A stretch of DNA of 64,000 nt from assembly GCA_004357385.1 (NCBI GenBank), contig SMWF01000076.1, forward strand, positions 1-64,000. The letters run 5' to 3'. Position numbers and translations under genes: made by a program. Positions 15,946 through 26,266 of this stretch are shown here, piece by piece. The notes under the pieces were generated by a model. It was not told where the DNA came from and searched no databases. It saw nothing but the letters and a program-made list of their open reading frames with translations. Within the stretch, counting starts at the first letter, position 1, and the number at the start of each line of letters is the position of its first letter. The stretch is from Gammaproteobacteria bacterium. Lineage in GTDB: Bacteria > Pseudomonadota > Gammaproteobacteria > Pseudomonadales > Azotimanducaceae.

Positions 15946-16653
15946 ATGACCGCGGACCGCCCGAAATTGCTGGTAGTCGATGACGACGCCGAACTGCGGG
16001 AACTCGCCGACGCCTACCTGACCCAACAGGGATTTGATGTCACCACCGTCGAAGACGGAAGGCAGATGGATGCGCGGCTCGAAGACGAATCTTTCGACCT
16101 GATCATCCTCGATCTCATGTTGCCGGGTGAGGACGGTCTGTCCATCGCCAAGCGTTTGAAAGCGAAAGGCAACGTTCCCATCATCATGGTGTCTGCGCAG
16201 GGCGAAGACGTTGACCGGATTGTCGGTCTGGAGATTGGTGCGGACGATTACATTGGTAAGCCATTCAATCCGCGTGAGCTGCTGGCGCGAATCCGCGCCG
16301 TACTTCGGCGCGTTCGGACCCAGGGTGAGGACGTGGTCGATGACCGGGTCATCGGCTTCGGCATCTTCGAGCTGGACCTCAACGCCCATCGACTCACCCG
16401 ATCGGGCGTGGCCGTGTCGTTGACGTCGGGGGAATTCGACCTCCTCGCAATCTTAGTGCGGCATCCGAACAGAGTGTTGGATCGGGATCGAATACTGGAC
16501 CTCCTGACGGGCGCGGAGCGCTCGCCTTTCGACCGCAGCATCGATGTTCGCGTTACCCGGCTACGCAGCAAGATCGAATCGGATCCGTCGTCGCCGATCT
16601 ATATCAAGACCATCTGGGGTAAGGGCTACATGTTCTGCCCGGACGGTGCCTGA
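15946..16653 (+). CDS. OmpR/PhoB-family response regulator
   Basis: 235 residues: receiver domain 1-120 with acidic pocket VVDDDAEL (Asp12-14), phospho-acceptor Asp56 in ILDLMLPGEDG and Lys105 in YIGKPF; winged-helix effector domain about 135-232 with LTSGEFDLLAILVRHPNRVLDRDRI and the recognition-helix segment SIDVRVTRLRSKIE. It should act as a phosphorylation-dependent transcription factor. ATG at 15946 is chosen because it gives the exact N-terminus of the family; the frame extends upstream only through the preceding gene. The cognate kinase follows 14 bases later. Confidence 0.92.
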   Translation: MTADRPKLLVVDDDAELRELADAYLTQQGFDVTTVEDGRQMDARLEDESFDLIILDLMLPGEDGLSIAKRLKAKGNVPIIMVSAQGEDVDRIVGLEIGADDYIGKPFNPRELLARIRAVLRRVRTQGEDVVDDRVIGFGIFELDLNAHRLTRSGVAVSLTSGEFDLLAILVRHPNRVLDRDRILDLLTGAERSPFDRSIDVRVTRLRSKIESDPSSPIYIKTIWGKGYMFCPDGA

Positions 16654-16667
16654 TTGCCCTAGCGGGC

Positions 16668-17951
16668 ATGACGCGGCCTATTTCCCTGCTCGTTCGCACC
16701 AATCTGGTGCTGGCGGTCAGCGCCGTCGGAATTGCGGTCACCGCCATCGTTGCGCTTAATGCTTTCGTCATTGAGCCGATTGCCGAGCGTTCCGCGGATG
16801 ATGAGGCGGCGCTTCTGGTCCTTTCCGCACAGACCTGGGTCGAATTACCGCCGGGTGCACGTCCGTACTTCGAGCTGGAACTTGCACAGAATCACGACCT
16901 GATTATTTCGTCCGAAGTGCGGTCATTACCGCTCGCGGATATCGGGATTGGGTATCTGGAGCTGCTGCAGAGCAAGCTTTCCGAGCGCATTGGCGAGGCG
17001 GTGGCCCTGACGGAGGGTGACGAACTGATCTGGGCGAATGTGCCGATGGGTGGCCACACCATGCAGATCGGGTTCGCGTCGGATCGGCGGGACATCCAGC
17101 CGGCCTATGTGGGGATCATCATCGTAGTCATGGGCGCAGCGATCGTCTTTGGTACGTCGCTGTTGATCGTGCAACGCATCGCGCGACCGTTGGTTCGTAT
17201 CGCCGATCTTGCGGAGACGTTTCGAGGTGGGGAAGGATTCACGCCATTGCCGGAGCGAGGTCCACGTGAGTTGGTCACCCTGGCGAACCGCTTCAACACG
17301 ATGGCGCGGGAGATTGCCGCGCTGCTGTCGAACCGCACCACGCTGCTGGCGGGAATCTCGCATGATCTGCGCACGCCGATGGCGCGCATGCGCTTGGCGG
17401 TTGAACTACTCGGCGACGGGGTGGATCCCAAGCTGGTCGCGCGGTTCGAACACAATCTCGAGGTCATGGACGAACTGGTGGGCGATGCGCTGAGGTTTGC
17501 GCGCGGGACCGGCGAGCCTGCGCAACCGCTGCTGCTACGGGGGTATCTCGAAGACATTGTGGAAAGTATCGATGAGAGCGTCCAGGTGCAGTGGCACGGC
17601 GACCCCGAACTTGGATTCTCGGCGGCACCGGGCGCGCTGCGACGCGTTCTCCAGAACCTCGTTTCCAATGCCCTTCAGCACGGAGGGGACGAGGTGCGGG
17701 TCGTTGCCTATGTCGGGGAAAGCGTGGAGATCCACGTCGTCGATGGCGGCCCAGGCATACCTGAAGAGTATCGGGACAAGGTATTCCAACCTTTTTTCCG
17801 GCTCGATCGTTCACGCAGCCAGGCGACCGGGGGCAGTGGTCTGGGGCTGGCCATTGTTCAACAGTTGTGTCAGGCCCAGGGCTGGAAGGTGGAGATCCGA
17901 ACTGCTGCGAACGGTGGCGCGGATGTGGTGCTCAACCTGGGAAAGGTCTGA
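16668..17951 (+). CDS. Sensor histidine kinase, EnvZ-like
   Basis: 427 residues. Transmembrane helix 1 at about 10-36, a periplasmic sensor segment to about 146, helix 2 at about 147-168, HAMP at 169-221, then HisKA with phospho-acceptor His232 in AGISHDLRTPMARMRLA. A HATPase domain carries N-box NLVSNALQHG, DGGPGIP and GGSGLGLAIV. The architecture and the paired OmpR-type regulator match EnvZ-like systems that respond to envelope or osmotic cues; the true signal is unknown. The truncated MscS gene downstream is on the other strand. Confidence 0.92.
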   Translation: MTRPISLLVRTNLVLAVSAVGIAVTAIVALNAFVIEPIAERSADDEAALLVLSAQTWVELPPGARPYFELELAQNHDLIISSEVRSLPLADIGIGYLELLQSKLSERIGEAVALTEGDELIWANVPMGGHTMQIGFASDRRDIQPAYVGIIIVVMGAAIVFGTSLLIVQRIARPLVRIADLAETFRGGEGFTPLPERGPRELVTLANRFNTMAREIAALLSNRTTLLAGISHDLRTPMARMRLAVELLGDGVDPKLVARFEHNLEVMDELVGDALRFARGTGEPAQPLLLRGYLEDIVESIDESVQVQWHGDPELGFSAAPGALRRVLQNLVSNALQHGGDEVRVVAYVGESVEIHVVDGGPGIPEEYRDKVFQPFFRLDRSRSQATGGSGLGLAIVQQLCQAQGWKVEIRTAANGGADVVLNLGKV

Positions 17952-18064
17952 AGCGTCCGCCGGTACCCGTCGAGTCTGGGAATGCTGATACAAAATGTCA
18001 CAAAATCCCGAGGCCGCGAAATCGATGAGTAACAGCTTTCCGGCAGACTAGTCCTCGAAGTCGT

Positions 18065-18177
18065 GAGATTGATAGTTTGCGGCTTCCCCATGAGGCAATC
18101 TCTATCCCCTTGAGACCTAGTGCTCTTGAGGTCGGTCGGCCCGCTGACTAACTCTCCAAGTCGGCGGGCTTCTTTTT
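18065..18177 (+). ncRNA. Candidate structured small RNA or 3'-UTR element
   Basis: Three consecutive stems precede a T-run: GAGATTG/CAATCTC (18065-18071 with 18096-18102), GACCT/AGGTC (18114-18118 with 18129-18133) and the GC-rich terminator stem. The region has no open reading frame of note and fills the gap after the kinase gene. It could be an independent small RNA or a processed 3' UTR of the kinase operon. I see no convincing promoter; a TGATACAAAAT stretch at about 17986-17996 is a weak -10 candidate. The call rests on structure only. Confidence 0.3.
18139..18177 (+). terminator. Rho-independent terminator
   Basis: GCCCGCTGAC (18139-18148) pairs with GTCGGCGGGC (18160-18169), ten base pairs including one G-T wobble, followed by TTCTTTTT. 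This is a textbook plus-strand terminator about 190 bases after the histidine kinase stop. It ends either the two-component operon or the candidate small RNA. Confidence 0.85.
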
Positions 18178-18208
18178 GGGCGATCGAAATTCTTACGTTC
18201 GGATCTGC

Positions 18209-18790
18209 TCAAGCCTGGTGTATGTGAACGTCGCTCTGCGGGAACGGGATCGAAATGTTCGCCCGGTCGAAGGCGAGTTTTACAGCTTCGGTCATGCCGA
18301 AGTTGACACTCCCATAGTCGGGCGAATTGACCCAGACGCGAACCGTGAAGTTGACGGAGCTGTCGGCGAGTTCCGAGACGGCCACCAGGGATGGCGGGTC
18401 CGACAGGATACGCTCGTCAGCAGCGATCAGTCCTTCGAGTACGGATCTGGCCTGCGCGATGTCGTCGCCGTAGCCGATGCCGAACACGAAGTCGATGCGG
18501 CGCGTGGCTTCCTTCGAATAATTCGTGATGATGCCATTGGAGATTGGTCCGTTCGGGACGATCATCACCTTGTTGTCGGGTGTCTTGATGACCGTGTTGA
18601 AGATCTGAATTTCGGCAACCTTGCCGGAAATCCCTTGTGCTTCGATGACATCGCCCACCTTGAACGGGCGGAACATCAAAATCAGGGCACCACCTGCGAA
18701 GTTCGCCAGACTGCCCTGCAGGGCAAGGCCGATCGCCAGGCCAGCAGCGGCCAGTATCGCGATGAACGAGGTGGTGGCGATCCCGATCAT
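18209..18790 (-). pseudogene. 5'-truncated MscS-family mechanosensitive channel
   Basis: 193 residues covering the pore helix TM3 (AGLAIGLALQGSLANFAGG), the beta domain (FKVGDVIEAQG, PNGPISNGIITNYS) and the C-terminal alpha/beta domain of MscS. Reading further upstream in frame, DRTLRRFLTNLLN is also MscS-like but follows a TGA stop at about 18868-18870, with no ATG, GTG or TTG between. TM1 and TM2 are missing and only about 220 bases separate it from the next gene, so they are not nearby in another frame. Probably a decaying gene; a short functional form starting at 18790 cannot be excluded. Confidence 0.6.
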
Positions 18791-19014
18791 CGACGCTACG
18801 CTGATAAGGAGCAGGGCTTTGAAGGTTACGTTCAGCAGATTGGTGAGAAACCGGCGGAGGGTGCGATCTCACGCGTCCGATCTGTACATGGATGGAGGGT
18901 TACCCTACCCTAGCGGCGTTGCTGATGGAGCACAACAACAGGGCCGTCCGAGGGGCTGCTGGTGCCCGCGTGAGCCGTTTCGGCAGGAGTGAAACGTCCT
19001 GAGGAGGGTGCGTG

Positions 19015-19734
19015 ATGAAGACGGTCGGAATCGTTGTTGGAGTGTTGCTGATAGTGGTGGTCGGCGCGGTTGTCTACATCGCGCAGAACGTCAATAGTCT
19101 GGTTGAAAATGCCATCGAAGACCTCGGGTCGAAGGCGCTCGGAACTACCGTTCGGGTCGCCAGCGTGGACATCTCGCTGACTGAGGGGCGCGGCACAATC
19201 AAAGGCCTGGAGATCGCCAACCCGAAAGGTTACGACGGCCCGTATCTGATGCAGCTCGATGAGATTACGGTCGATCTCGACCTGGACGAACTCAGCGCTG
19301 AGACGATCGTCCTCGAACGAGTGCTGATCGACGGAGCGCGAATCGCCGCAATCGTAAAAGGTAAGGACGACAGCAACCTGCAGACGCTGATGGACAACCT
19401 TGATACGGGGTCCTCAGCGGCTGCTGAGACCGATGCGGGCGAGATCACCGTCATCATTGATCGGCTGGATTTCGTCAACGCGCAGGCCACCGTTGACGCG
19501 GTGTTTTTGAGTGAGCAGGTTGCAATCGACGTGCCGGACGTACACCTCAGTGGGATCGGCCGCAAGGAAGGTGGCGCTACCGCCGGAGAAGCAGCCGCTG
19601 CGTTACTCAAACCCATTACCGAGGCGGTGGTGAGGGAAATGATCACGCGAAGTCTGGGTGGCGAAGACCTCGAAGCCAATATCAAAAACAAGATATTCGA
19701 CAAGCTGAAGGGGTTCGGACGCTCGGAAGACTGA
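19015..19734 (+). CDS. AsmA-like / DUF748-like membrane-anchored protein
   Basis: About 239 residues with one N-terminal transmembrane helix (VGIVVGVLLIVVVGAVVYIA) and a periplasmic beta-rich domain. VRVASVDISLTEGRGTIKGL, EIANPKGYDGPYLMQLDEI and repeated acidic strands resemble the start of AsmA-type repeating beta-groove proteins, which help move lipids or affect outer-membrane assembly. It is much shorter than full AsmA, so it holds only a single unit. GAGGAGGG precedes GTG 19012 and ATG 19015; I take the ATG. The C-terminal third is helical and charged. Confidence 0.65.
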   Translation: MKTVGIVVGVLLIVVVGAVVYIAQNVNSLVENAIEDLGSKALGTTVRVASVDISLTEGRGTIKGLEIANPKGYDGPYLMQLDEITVDLDLDELSAETIVLERVLIDGARIAAIVKGKDDSNLQTLMDNLDTGSSAAAETDAGEITVIIDRLDFVNAQATVDAVFLSEQVAIDVPDVHLSGIGRKEGGATAGEAAAALLKPITEAVVREMITRSLGGEDLEANIKNKIFDKLKGFGRSED

Positions 19735-19742
19735 CGTCAACG

Positions 19743-20528
19743 ATGAAGAGTAACAAGTACCAACAGATTCTCTATGACGTGACCGGTCCGATGGCGCTGA
19801 TCACCATCGATCGGGCCGAAAAGCACAATGCGATCTCCCTGGACACGCTGGACGAACTGCAGCGGGCGGTCGCAGCGGCTGGCGCGGATGACAAGGTCAG
19901 GGTCGTCACGATAACCGGCGCGGGTGAGCGCGCCTTCGCGTCGGGATCCGACTTGTCGGAGGTGTTGCACCGCGACTTAAGAAAAGCGTTGGATCCCATT
20001 GTTCAGGGTCTCGCGGCCCAGCTCGAGGCAATGCCCAAACCGACGATTGCGGCCATTAACGGAATCTGTATGGGCGGGGGGCTCGAGATAGCCTTGGGTT
20101 GCGACCTCCGGATCGCCACCCCGCATGCCCGATTTGCGACCCCGGAAGGTAAACTCGGCATCATTCCCGGCGGCGGGGCCACGGCTCGCTTGCCACGCCT
20201 CGTGGGCCGCGGTTGGGGTATGGAAATGCTGCTGATGGGTGAACCCATCGATGCCGAGCGTGCGTTGCAGATAGGCCTCATCACCCGCATCGTGGAAGCT
20301 GCCGAGTTGATTCCGGAGGCGCGCCGCATGGCCGATCACCTGGCGTCCTTTGCACCGTTCGTCCCGCGCACGATGAAGGCGATGGTGCACTCCGGCATGG
20401 AAGGCAGCCTCGCCGCGGCATTGACTCTCGAGAAGTACGCTCAGGGGGCGCTGGTGCAGACCGAGGACAAAGTCGAAGGCATCAGCGCGTTTCTAGAGAA
20501 GCGTAAGCCGGAGTTCAAAGGGCGCTGA
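19743..20528 (+). CDS. Enoyl-CoA hydratase/isomerase
   Basis: 261 residues of crotonase fold. Oxyanion-hole segments are AFASGSDLSEV and INGICMGGGLEIALGCDLRIA, with a Glu at the position of the first catalytic Glu (GGGLEIA). The second site reads IIPGGGATARLP, where many hydratases carry GGGGTQRLP, so hydratase or isomerase activity is plausible. The ATG lies eight bases after the AsmA-like gene, and the MaoC-type genes follow on the same strand, consistent with an acyl-CoA catabolic operon. Confidence 0.88.
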   Translation: MKSNKYQQILYDVTGPMALITIDRAEKHNAISLDTLDELQRAVAAAGADDKVRVVTITGAGERAFASGSDLSEVLHRDLRKALDPIVQGLAAQLEAMPKPTIAAINGICMGGGLEIALGCDLRIATPHARFATPEGKLGIIPGGGATARLPRLVGRGWGMEMLLMGEPIDAERALQIGLITRIVEAAELIPEARRMADHLASFAPFVPRTMKAMVHSGMEGSLAAALTLEKYAQGALVQTEDKVEGISAFLEKRKPEFKGR

Positions 20529-20644
20529 TCGCCGCCAAAGTTGATCCCCGGTTTCGGCTGGTGGATACTCGACGTCCTTTTTTCTTAGCGATGTGTTCAG
20601 GCAATCCCATTGGGGAGCGCCGTGCACGTAAATCTGGGGGAGCC

Positions 20645-21145
20645 ATGGCTGTTGACAAGTTTCCCGTCGAATCGGGACACATCATGATGTTCGCGCGTTC
20701 GATCGGTGATGCGAATGCAATTTACTACGACTCGGATTACGCGGCCGGCACAGAACCGGGGACCATCATCGCCCCGCCGACCTTCATGCAGTCCAGTGCG
20801 CAGTTCGATCCCGAGTATTTCCTGCGGCCCAAGGTTGGCGAGGCCTGGTTCGGGTCCGGCAAGGAAGCCACCGGTGTCAAACGCGAGGGCAGCGGTGGAG
20901 GCGGCGGTAGCGGCGGCGGGGGGCTGCACGCCGAGCAGCATTTCGAGTATCACCGGCAGGCCAAAGTTGGTGACGTACTGAAGGCGACCGTCAAACCGGG
21001 CAAGACCTGGGAAAAGGAAGGCAAGCGCTCGGGGAAGTTGATCTTCAGCGAGACGATTACCGAGTATCGCGACCAGGATGGTGAGCTGGTGGTGACGGCG
21101 CGCGGCGTGGGCGTGCGTACCGAACGCCCCGTGGACCAGGGTTGA
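20645..21145 (+). CDS. MaoC-like dehydratase, N-terminal-half type (FAS1-DH region)
   Basis: 166 residues of half hot-dog fold, the kind that pairs with a second MaoC subunit to make one active site. YYDSDYAAGTEPGTIIAPPTFM and LHAEQHFEYHRQAKVGDVL are characteristic. Between them sits a glycine-rich loop of about 13 residues (GSGGGGGSGGGG) at about 77-90. ATG at 20645 follows GGGGGAGCC; the open frame extends 28 codons further up without a ribosome site. It precedes the partner MaoC gene by 13 bases. The likely reaction is reversible hydration of an enoyl-CoA. Confidence 0.8.
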   Translation: MAVDKFPVESGHIMMFARSIGDANAIYYDSDYAAGTEPGTIIAPPTFMQSSAQFDPEYFLRPKVGEAWFGSGKEATGVKREGSGGGGGSGGGGLHAEQHFEYHRQAKVGDVLKATVKPGKTWEKEGKRSGKLIFSETITEYRDQDGELVVTARGVGVRTERPVDQG

Positions 21146-21158
21146 GGAGGACGATTCG

Positions 21159-21581
21159 ATGGCATTGAAGGCAAGCGAACTGAAAGTCGGCGACACGTAC
21201 AGCGAACGCCTGGTCGAAGACCTCAAGCGGACCCAGATCGTCCAGTATGCGGGCAGCTCGGGCGACTACAACCCGCTGCACACCGACGAGATGTTTACCA
21301 CTCAGGTCGCGGGTTATCCCAGCGTCTTTGCCCACGGCATGTTGACGATGGGCATGACCGGCCGATTACTGACCAATTACGTGGGGGACGGCCGTCTGAC
21401 CAACTATGGCGTGCGTTTCACGAATCAGGTATGGCCCGGCGATACGTTGGATTCCACAGCAACCGTCGCGGAGCTTCGCGAAGAAGGCGGCGAGCACTTC
21501 GTCGATCTGACGGTCTCGACAGTCAATCAGGATGGTGTCGAGGTCGTTAAAGGGACAGCGACCGCGCGGATCGATCCATAG
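21159..21581 (+). CDS. MaoC-like dehydratase, catalytic half
   Basis: 140-residue hot-dog protein with the hydratase-2 signature: YAGSSGDYNPLHTDE supplies the catalytic Asp and His, and FAHGMLTMGMTGR follows. With the preceding FAS1-DH-type half it should form a heteromeric enoyl-CoA hydratase, as seen for paired MaoC proteins in fatty-acid or steroid side-chain breakdown. GAGGAGG lies upstream of the ATG. It converges with the acetoacetyl-CoA synthetase gene. Confidence 0.88.
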   Translation: MALKASELKVGDTYSERLVEDLKRTQIVQYAGSSGDYNPLHTDEMFTTQVAGYPSVFAHGMLTMGMTGRLLTNYVGDGRLTNYGVRFTNQVWPGDTLDSTATVAELREEGGEHFVDLTVSTVNQDGVEVVKGTATARIDP

Positions 21582-21643
21582 CTGAATCCTGGGACTGACA
21601 GGCGCCGCGTCGCGCACGGGGCGTGATCGGGACCGTCGCTTCT

Positions 21644-23532
<1,889 letters not shown>

Positions 23533-23539
<7 letters not shown>

Positions 23540-24264
23540 CGTTCTTGTGAGGTGCGCACGTCCACTTCGAAGGACCAGGCTGTGCGCGGCTGTTTGTACA
23601 GATACTGGAAAGCATCGACGATCCCTTCGAGGTTGATCAGACCTTCTTCACCGAGCTTTTCGGCGTACTCGGGAAATCCCTTCATGATCTTTTCGCCGCC
23701 GATCGGGCCATCGATCACGACGTGGCCGACGTGGATGTGATGCTCCGCATATTCCTTCGCCATCGCCATTGCCAGGATGCGCAGCGCGGCCTTGGACGAA
23801 TTGAACGCGCCAAAATTGGCGCGACCCCGCAGCGATGCGCTGGCGCCGGTATACAGCAACGTACCGCCCTGATTGTTTGCGGTCATGTGTCGCACGGCCT
23901 CGCGCCCGAACAGAAAGCCACCGAACGCGCCGACGCGCCAGCTCTGTTCGAAGTAGGCGGCTTCCATGTCGATGATGCGACCGGGCGTGTTGTTGCCGGC
24001 GTTGTAGATCGCAACATCGAGGCGTCCTGAAGCTTCCGCCGTCGCCTGATCGAACAGCGCCTCGATCTGCTTTTCATCGGTGGCATCCGCGACCACCGCA
24101 GTGGCGTGACCGCCATTGGTCTTGATGATGTCGACTACGCTGTCCAGACTGTCCTGGGTCCGACCGGCTACCCATACGTGCAGGCCGAGGCTCGCGAATC
24201 GTTCGCAGAGCCGCGCGCCAAGCCCCTCCTGAGGACCCACGCCAATGATGATTGCGGTGTGCAT
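23533..24264 (-). CDS. SDR-fold protein with Phe at the catalytic Tyr
   Basis: 243 residues of Rossmann fold. The dinucleotide site is IIGVGPQEGLGARL, followed by AGRTQDSL and YNAGNN in place of NNAG. The usual YxxxK active site aligns with FNSSK (GAFNSSKAALR), so the catalytic Tyr is replaced by Phe. I recall relatives with the same substitution, so it is likely a family trait rather than damage. It may use another acid or have a non-redox role. Overlaps the acetoacetate ligase downstream and follows the YciI gene by 20 bases. Confidence 0.75.
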
Positions 24265-24284
24265 GTCTGTTCCTCGAGCTGAAC

Positions 24285-24575
24285 CTAAGTGGAGTTGCGC
24301 GGAAAAACCTGGCGAAAGGGATGGATCTCGACCGAGTCGAAGAGCCCAGCCAACCGGTAGGGATCGGATGCTGCGAACGCGTCGACCTGGGCGCGGTCAT
24401 CGGCATCCACGACGAGCATGGAACCGATCATCCCGTCTCCTTCCGGCGTCAACAACGGGCCCGCAACGACCATTTCCAGATCGCTTGCGTCCACGTATGC
24501 CAGGTGAGCTTCGCGATTGTCTAACCGGATGGACTGCGAGTCTTCCTTGTCACGACAGTAAACGACGAACAACAT
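24285..24575 (-). CDS. YciI-like protein
   Basis: 96 residues with the ferredoxin-like YciI/EthD-type fold: MLFVVYCRDKEDSQSIRL, an REAHLAYV segment containing the conserved His, and the GSMLVVDADDRAQVDAFAASDPY motif with a conserved Asp. Members are small cytosolic enzymes or accessory proteins; one subgroup has dehalogenase activity, but the function is usually unknown. It sits two bases after the alpha/beta hydrolase stop, part of a four-gene minus-strand series. Confidence 0.8.
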   Translation of the reverse strand: MLFVVYCRDKEDSQSIRLDNREAHLAYVDASDLEMVVAGPLLTPEGDGMIGSMLVVDADDRAQVDAFAASDPYRLAGLFDSVEIHPFRQVFPRNST

Positions 24576-24577
24576 GG

Positions 24578-25534
24578 TTATTCCTGCGTTCGATCAGAGG
24601 TTGCCGGCACTGCGAACACGTTGCGCAAGGTCGCGCAGACCTTGTCCATCCCGACCCGGCCGGCCGGCGCTAGTCTGGATAGCGCGATGAAAAAGTGTGG
24701 CAGGCCGTCGTAGCACACGGACTCTACGGTAACCCCCGCGGCTTCCAGTTGCGCCGCGTAGGCATTGCCTTCGTCGCGCAGCGGGTCGTACTCGGCGGTC
24801 AGCACCAGCGCCGGGGGGAGTCCCGAGAGATCTGTTGCGCGCATTGGCGCGGCATACGGATTGTTCCTTTGTTCCTGATCCGGACAGTACTGCTGCCAGA
24901 ACCAGAGCATGCCTTCCCGCGTCAGCACAGGGGCTTCGGCATTGGCCAGGTACGATGCGTTGTCGAAGTCGGTGTCAATCACTGGATAAATGAGTACCTG
25001 CTGGTGCAGTGGGGGACCGTTGCGATCGCGGGCCATCAGCGTCATGACTGCGGCGAGGTTGCCGCCGGCGCTGTCCCCTGCGACTGCGACCCGAGCAGGG
25101 TCTGCATCCAGGGCTGCGGCGTTCTCGATCGCCCAGCAGGTGGCGGCGTAGCTGTCTTCGGCAGCGGTGGGAAAGCGATGTTCCGGGGCCAGCCGGTAGT
25201 CCACCGACACGACGACGCAGTTGGCGCCGTTGCACAGATCGCGACTCTGGGCGTCATGGGAGTCGACGTTGCCGAGAACCCAGCCGCCGCCGTGAAAATA
25301 CACCACCAGGGGATGGGGTCCTGCGCCGATGGGTTTGTAAATTCGCAGCCCGATTTCTCCATCGGTCACGGGCACCGAACGATCTTCCACGGAGCCCACC
25401 GCGATCTCGGGAGCGGGTGGCAGCAGCGCATCGAAACTCAGTCGCCGATCCTCCACCGGGGGATCGGGCGGTTGACCTTCCGCGGCGGCAGCCAGCTGAG
25501 CAGACAGCGCTTCGAACTCGGGATGCAGCGGCAT
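24578..25534 (-). CDS. Alpha/beta hydrolase, hormone-sensitive-lipase type
   Basis: 318 residues. HGGGW at 81-85 provides the oxyanion hole, GDSAGGN gives nucleophile Ser155, YDPLRDEGNAYA contains the acid and GLPHFFIAL the His: the layout of the HSL (family IV) carboxylesterases that hydrolyse short-chain esters. The frame extends upstream to 25828 opposite the ClpP-like gene; ATG at 25534 matches the family length and is the chosen start. First gene of the series with YciI, SDR and acetoacetate ligase, and divergent to the ClpP-like gene. Confidence 0.88.
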   Translation of the reverse strand: MPLHPEFEALSAQLAAAAEGQPPDPPVEDRRLSFDALLPPAPEIAVGSVEDRSVPVTDGEIGLRIYKPIGAGPHPLVVYFHGGGWVLGNVDSHDAQSRDLCNGANCVVVSVDYRLAPEHRFPTAAEDSYAATCWAIENAAALDADPARVAVAGDSAGGNLAAVMTLMARDRNGPPLHQQVLIYPVIDTDFDNASYLANAEAPVLTREGMLWFWQQYCPDQEQRNNPYAAPMRATDLSGLPPALVLTAEYDPLRDEGNAYAAQLEAAGVTVESVCYDGLPHFFIALSRLAPAGRVGMDKVCATLRNVFAVPATSDRTQE

Positions 25535-25660
25535 GTTGGACCTGGAACCACACAAACGCATCCAGCTTAAATGGGAAGCGGGGCGCTGAATAGGCCGGTG
25601 TGCTTGGCAACCAGAATAGGTAAACTTGGCGGCCTTTTCCCGGCAACTCAAGAGGATGCC

Positions 25661-26266
25661 ATGGTCCGGCACGGTTACGGCTTGGATGGTGACGACGTCG
25701 CGGATGCGGCGAAGCAGTTCAATTTTCTCGAGACCACGCTGCTCAAGCAGCGCACGCTGACGATCTTCGGCGAGATCAACAAGGACGTCGCCCAGCGTAC
25801 GGCGGAGAAGTTGCTTGCGTTGGCGCATCAGAGCGACGATCCGATCACCATCTACATCGGTTCACCAGGCGGCCATGTCGAATCAGGCGACACGATTTTC
25901 GACATCATTCGGTTCATCAAGCCGGTGGTGCGGATGGTCGGCACCGGTTGGGTCGGATCGATCGCGACGCACATCTATCTCGCGCCACCGAAGGAGCAAC
26001 GCTACTGCCTGCCGAACACTCGTTTTCTGATCCATCAACCGGCGGGTGGTTTTGGGGGCGATGCCTCCGATATCGAAATCCACGCGCGTGAGATCCTCAG
26101 AACCCGTGAGCGGATCAACGCGATCATTGCCGAGCAGACGGGGCAGACGGTCGAGAAAGTTGCTGAGGATACCGATCGGGATTACTGGATGGGTGCGGAA
26201 GAATCGGTCGAGTACGGCATCGTCGGAACCGTGATCAACACCATCGATGAGCTTCCGGGCGCCTGA
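25661..26266 (+). CDS. ClpP-like serine protease subunit lacking the usual Asp
   Basis: 201 residues of ClpP fold: IYIGSPGGHVESGDTIFDII, Ser100 in GWVGSIATHIYL, His125 in FLIHQPAGGF and the MGAEESVEYGIVG C-terminal motif. In E. coli ClpP the third triad residue is Asp in YGLVD; here that position is Gly189. No tig, clpX or clpA gene is adjacent. It may be a non-degradative or heteromeric subunit, or use a different acid. ATG at 25661 follows AGAGGATGCC; the frame upstream has no ribosome site. It overlaps the following hydrolase gene by 20 bases. Confidence 0.8.
   Translation: MVRHGYGLDGDDVADAAKQFNFLETTLLKQRTLTIFGEINKDVAQRTAEKLLALAHQSDDPITIYIGSPGGHVESGDTIFDIIRFIKPVVRMVGTGWVGSIATHIYLAPPKEQRYCLPNTRFLIHQPAGGFGGDASDIEIHAREILRTRERINAIIAEQTGQTVEKVAEDTDRDYWMGAEESVEYGIVGTVINTIDELPGA

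Noticed and set aside
18139-18169. tRNA-like fold in the gap after the sensor kinase
   Set aside because: No cloverleaf, T-loop or CCA consensus; stems are those of a terminator and two simple hairpins.
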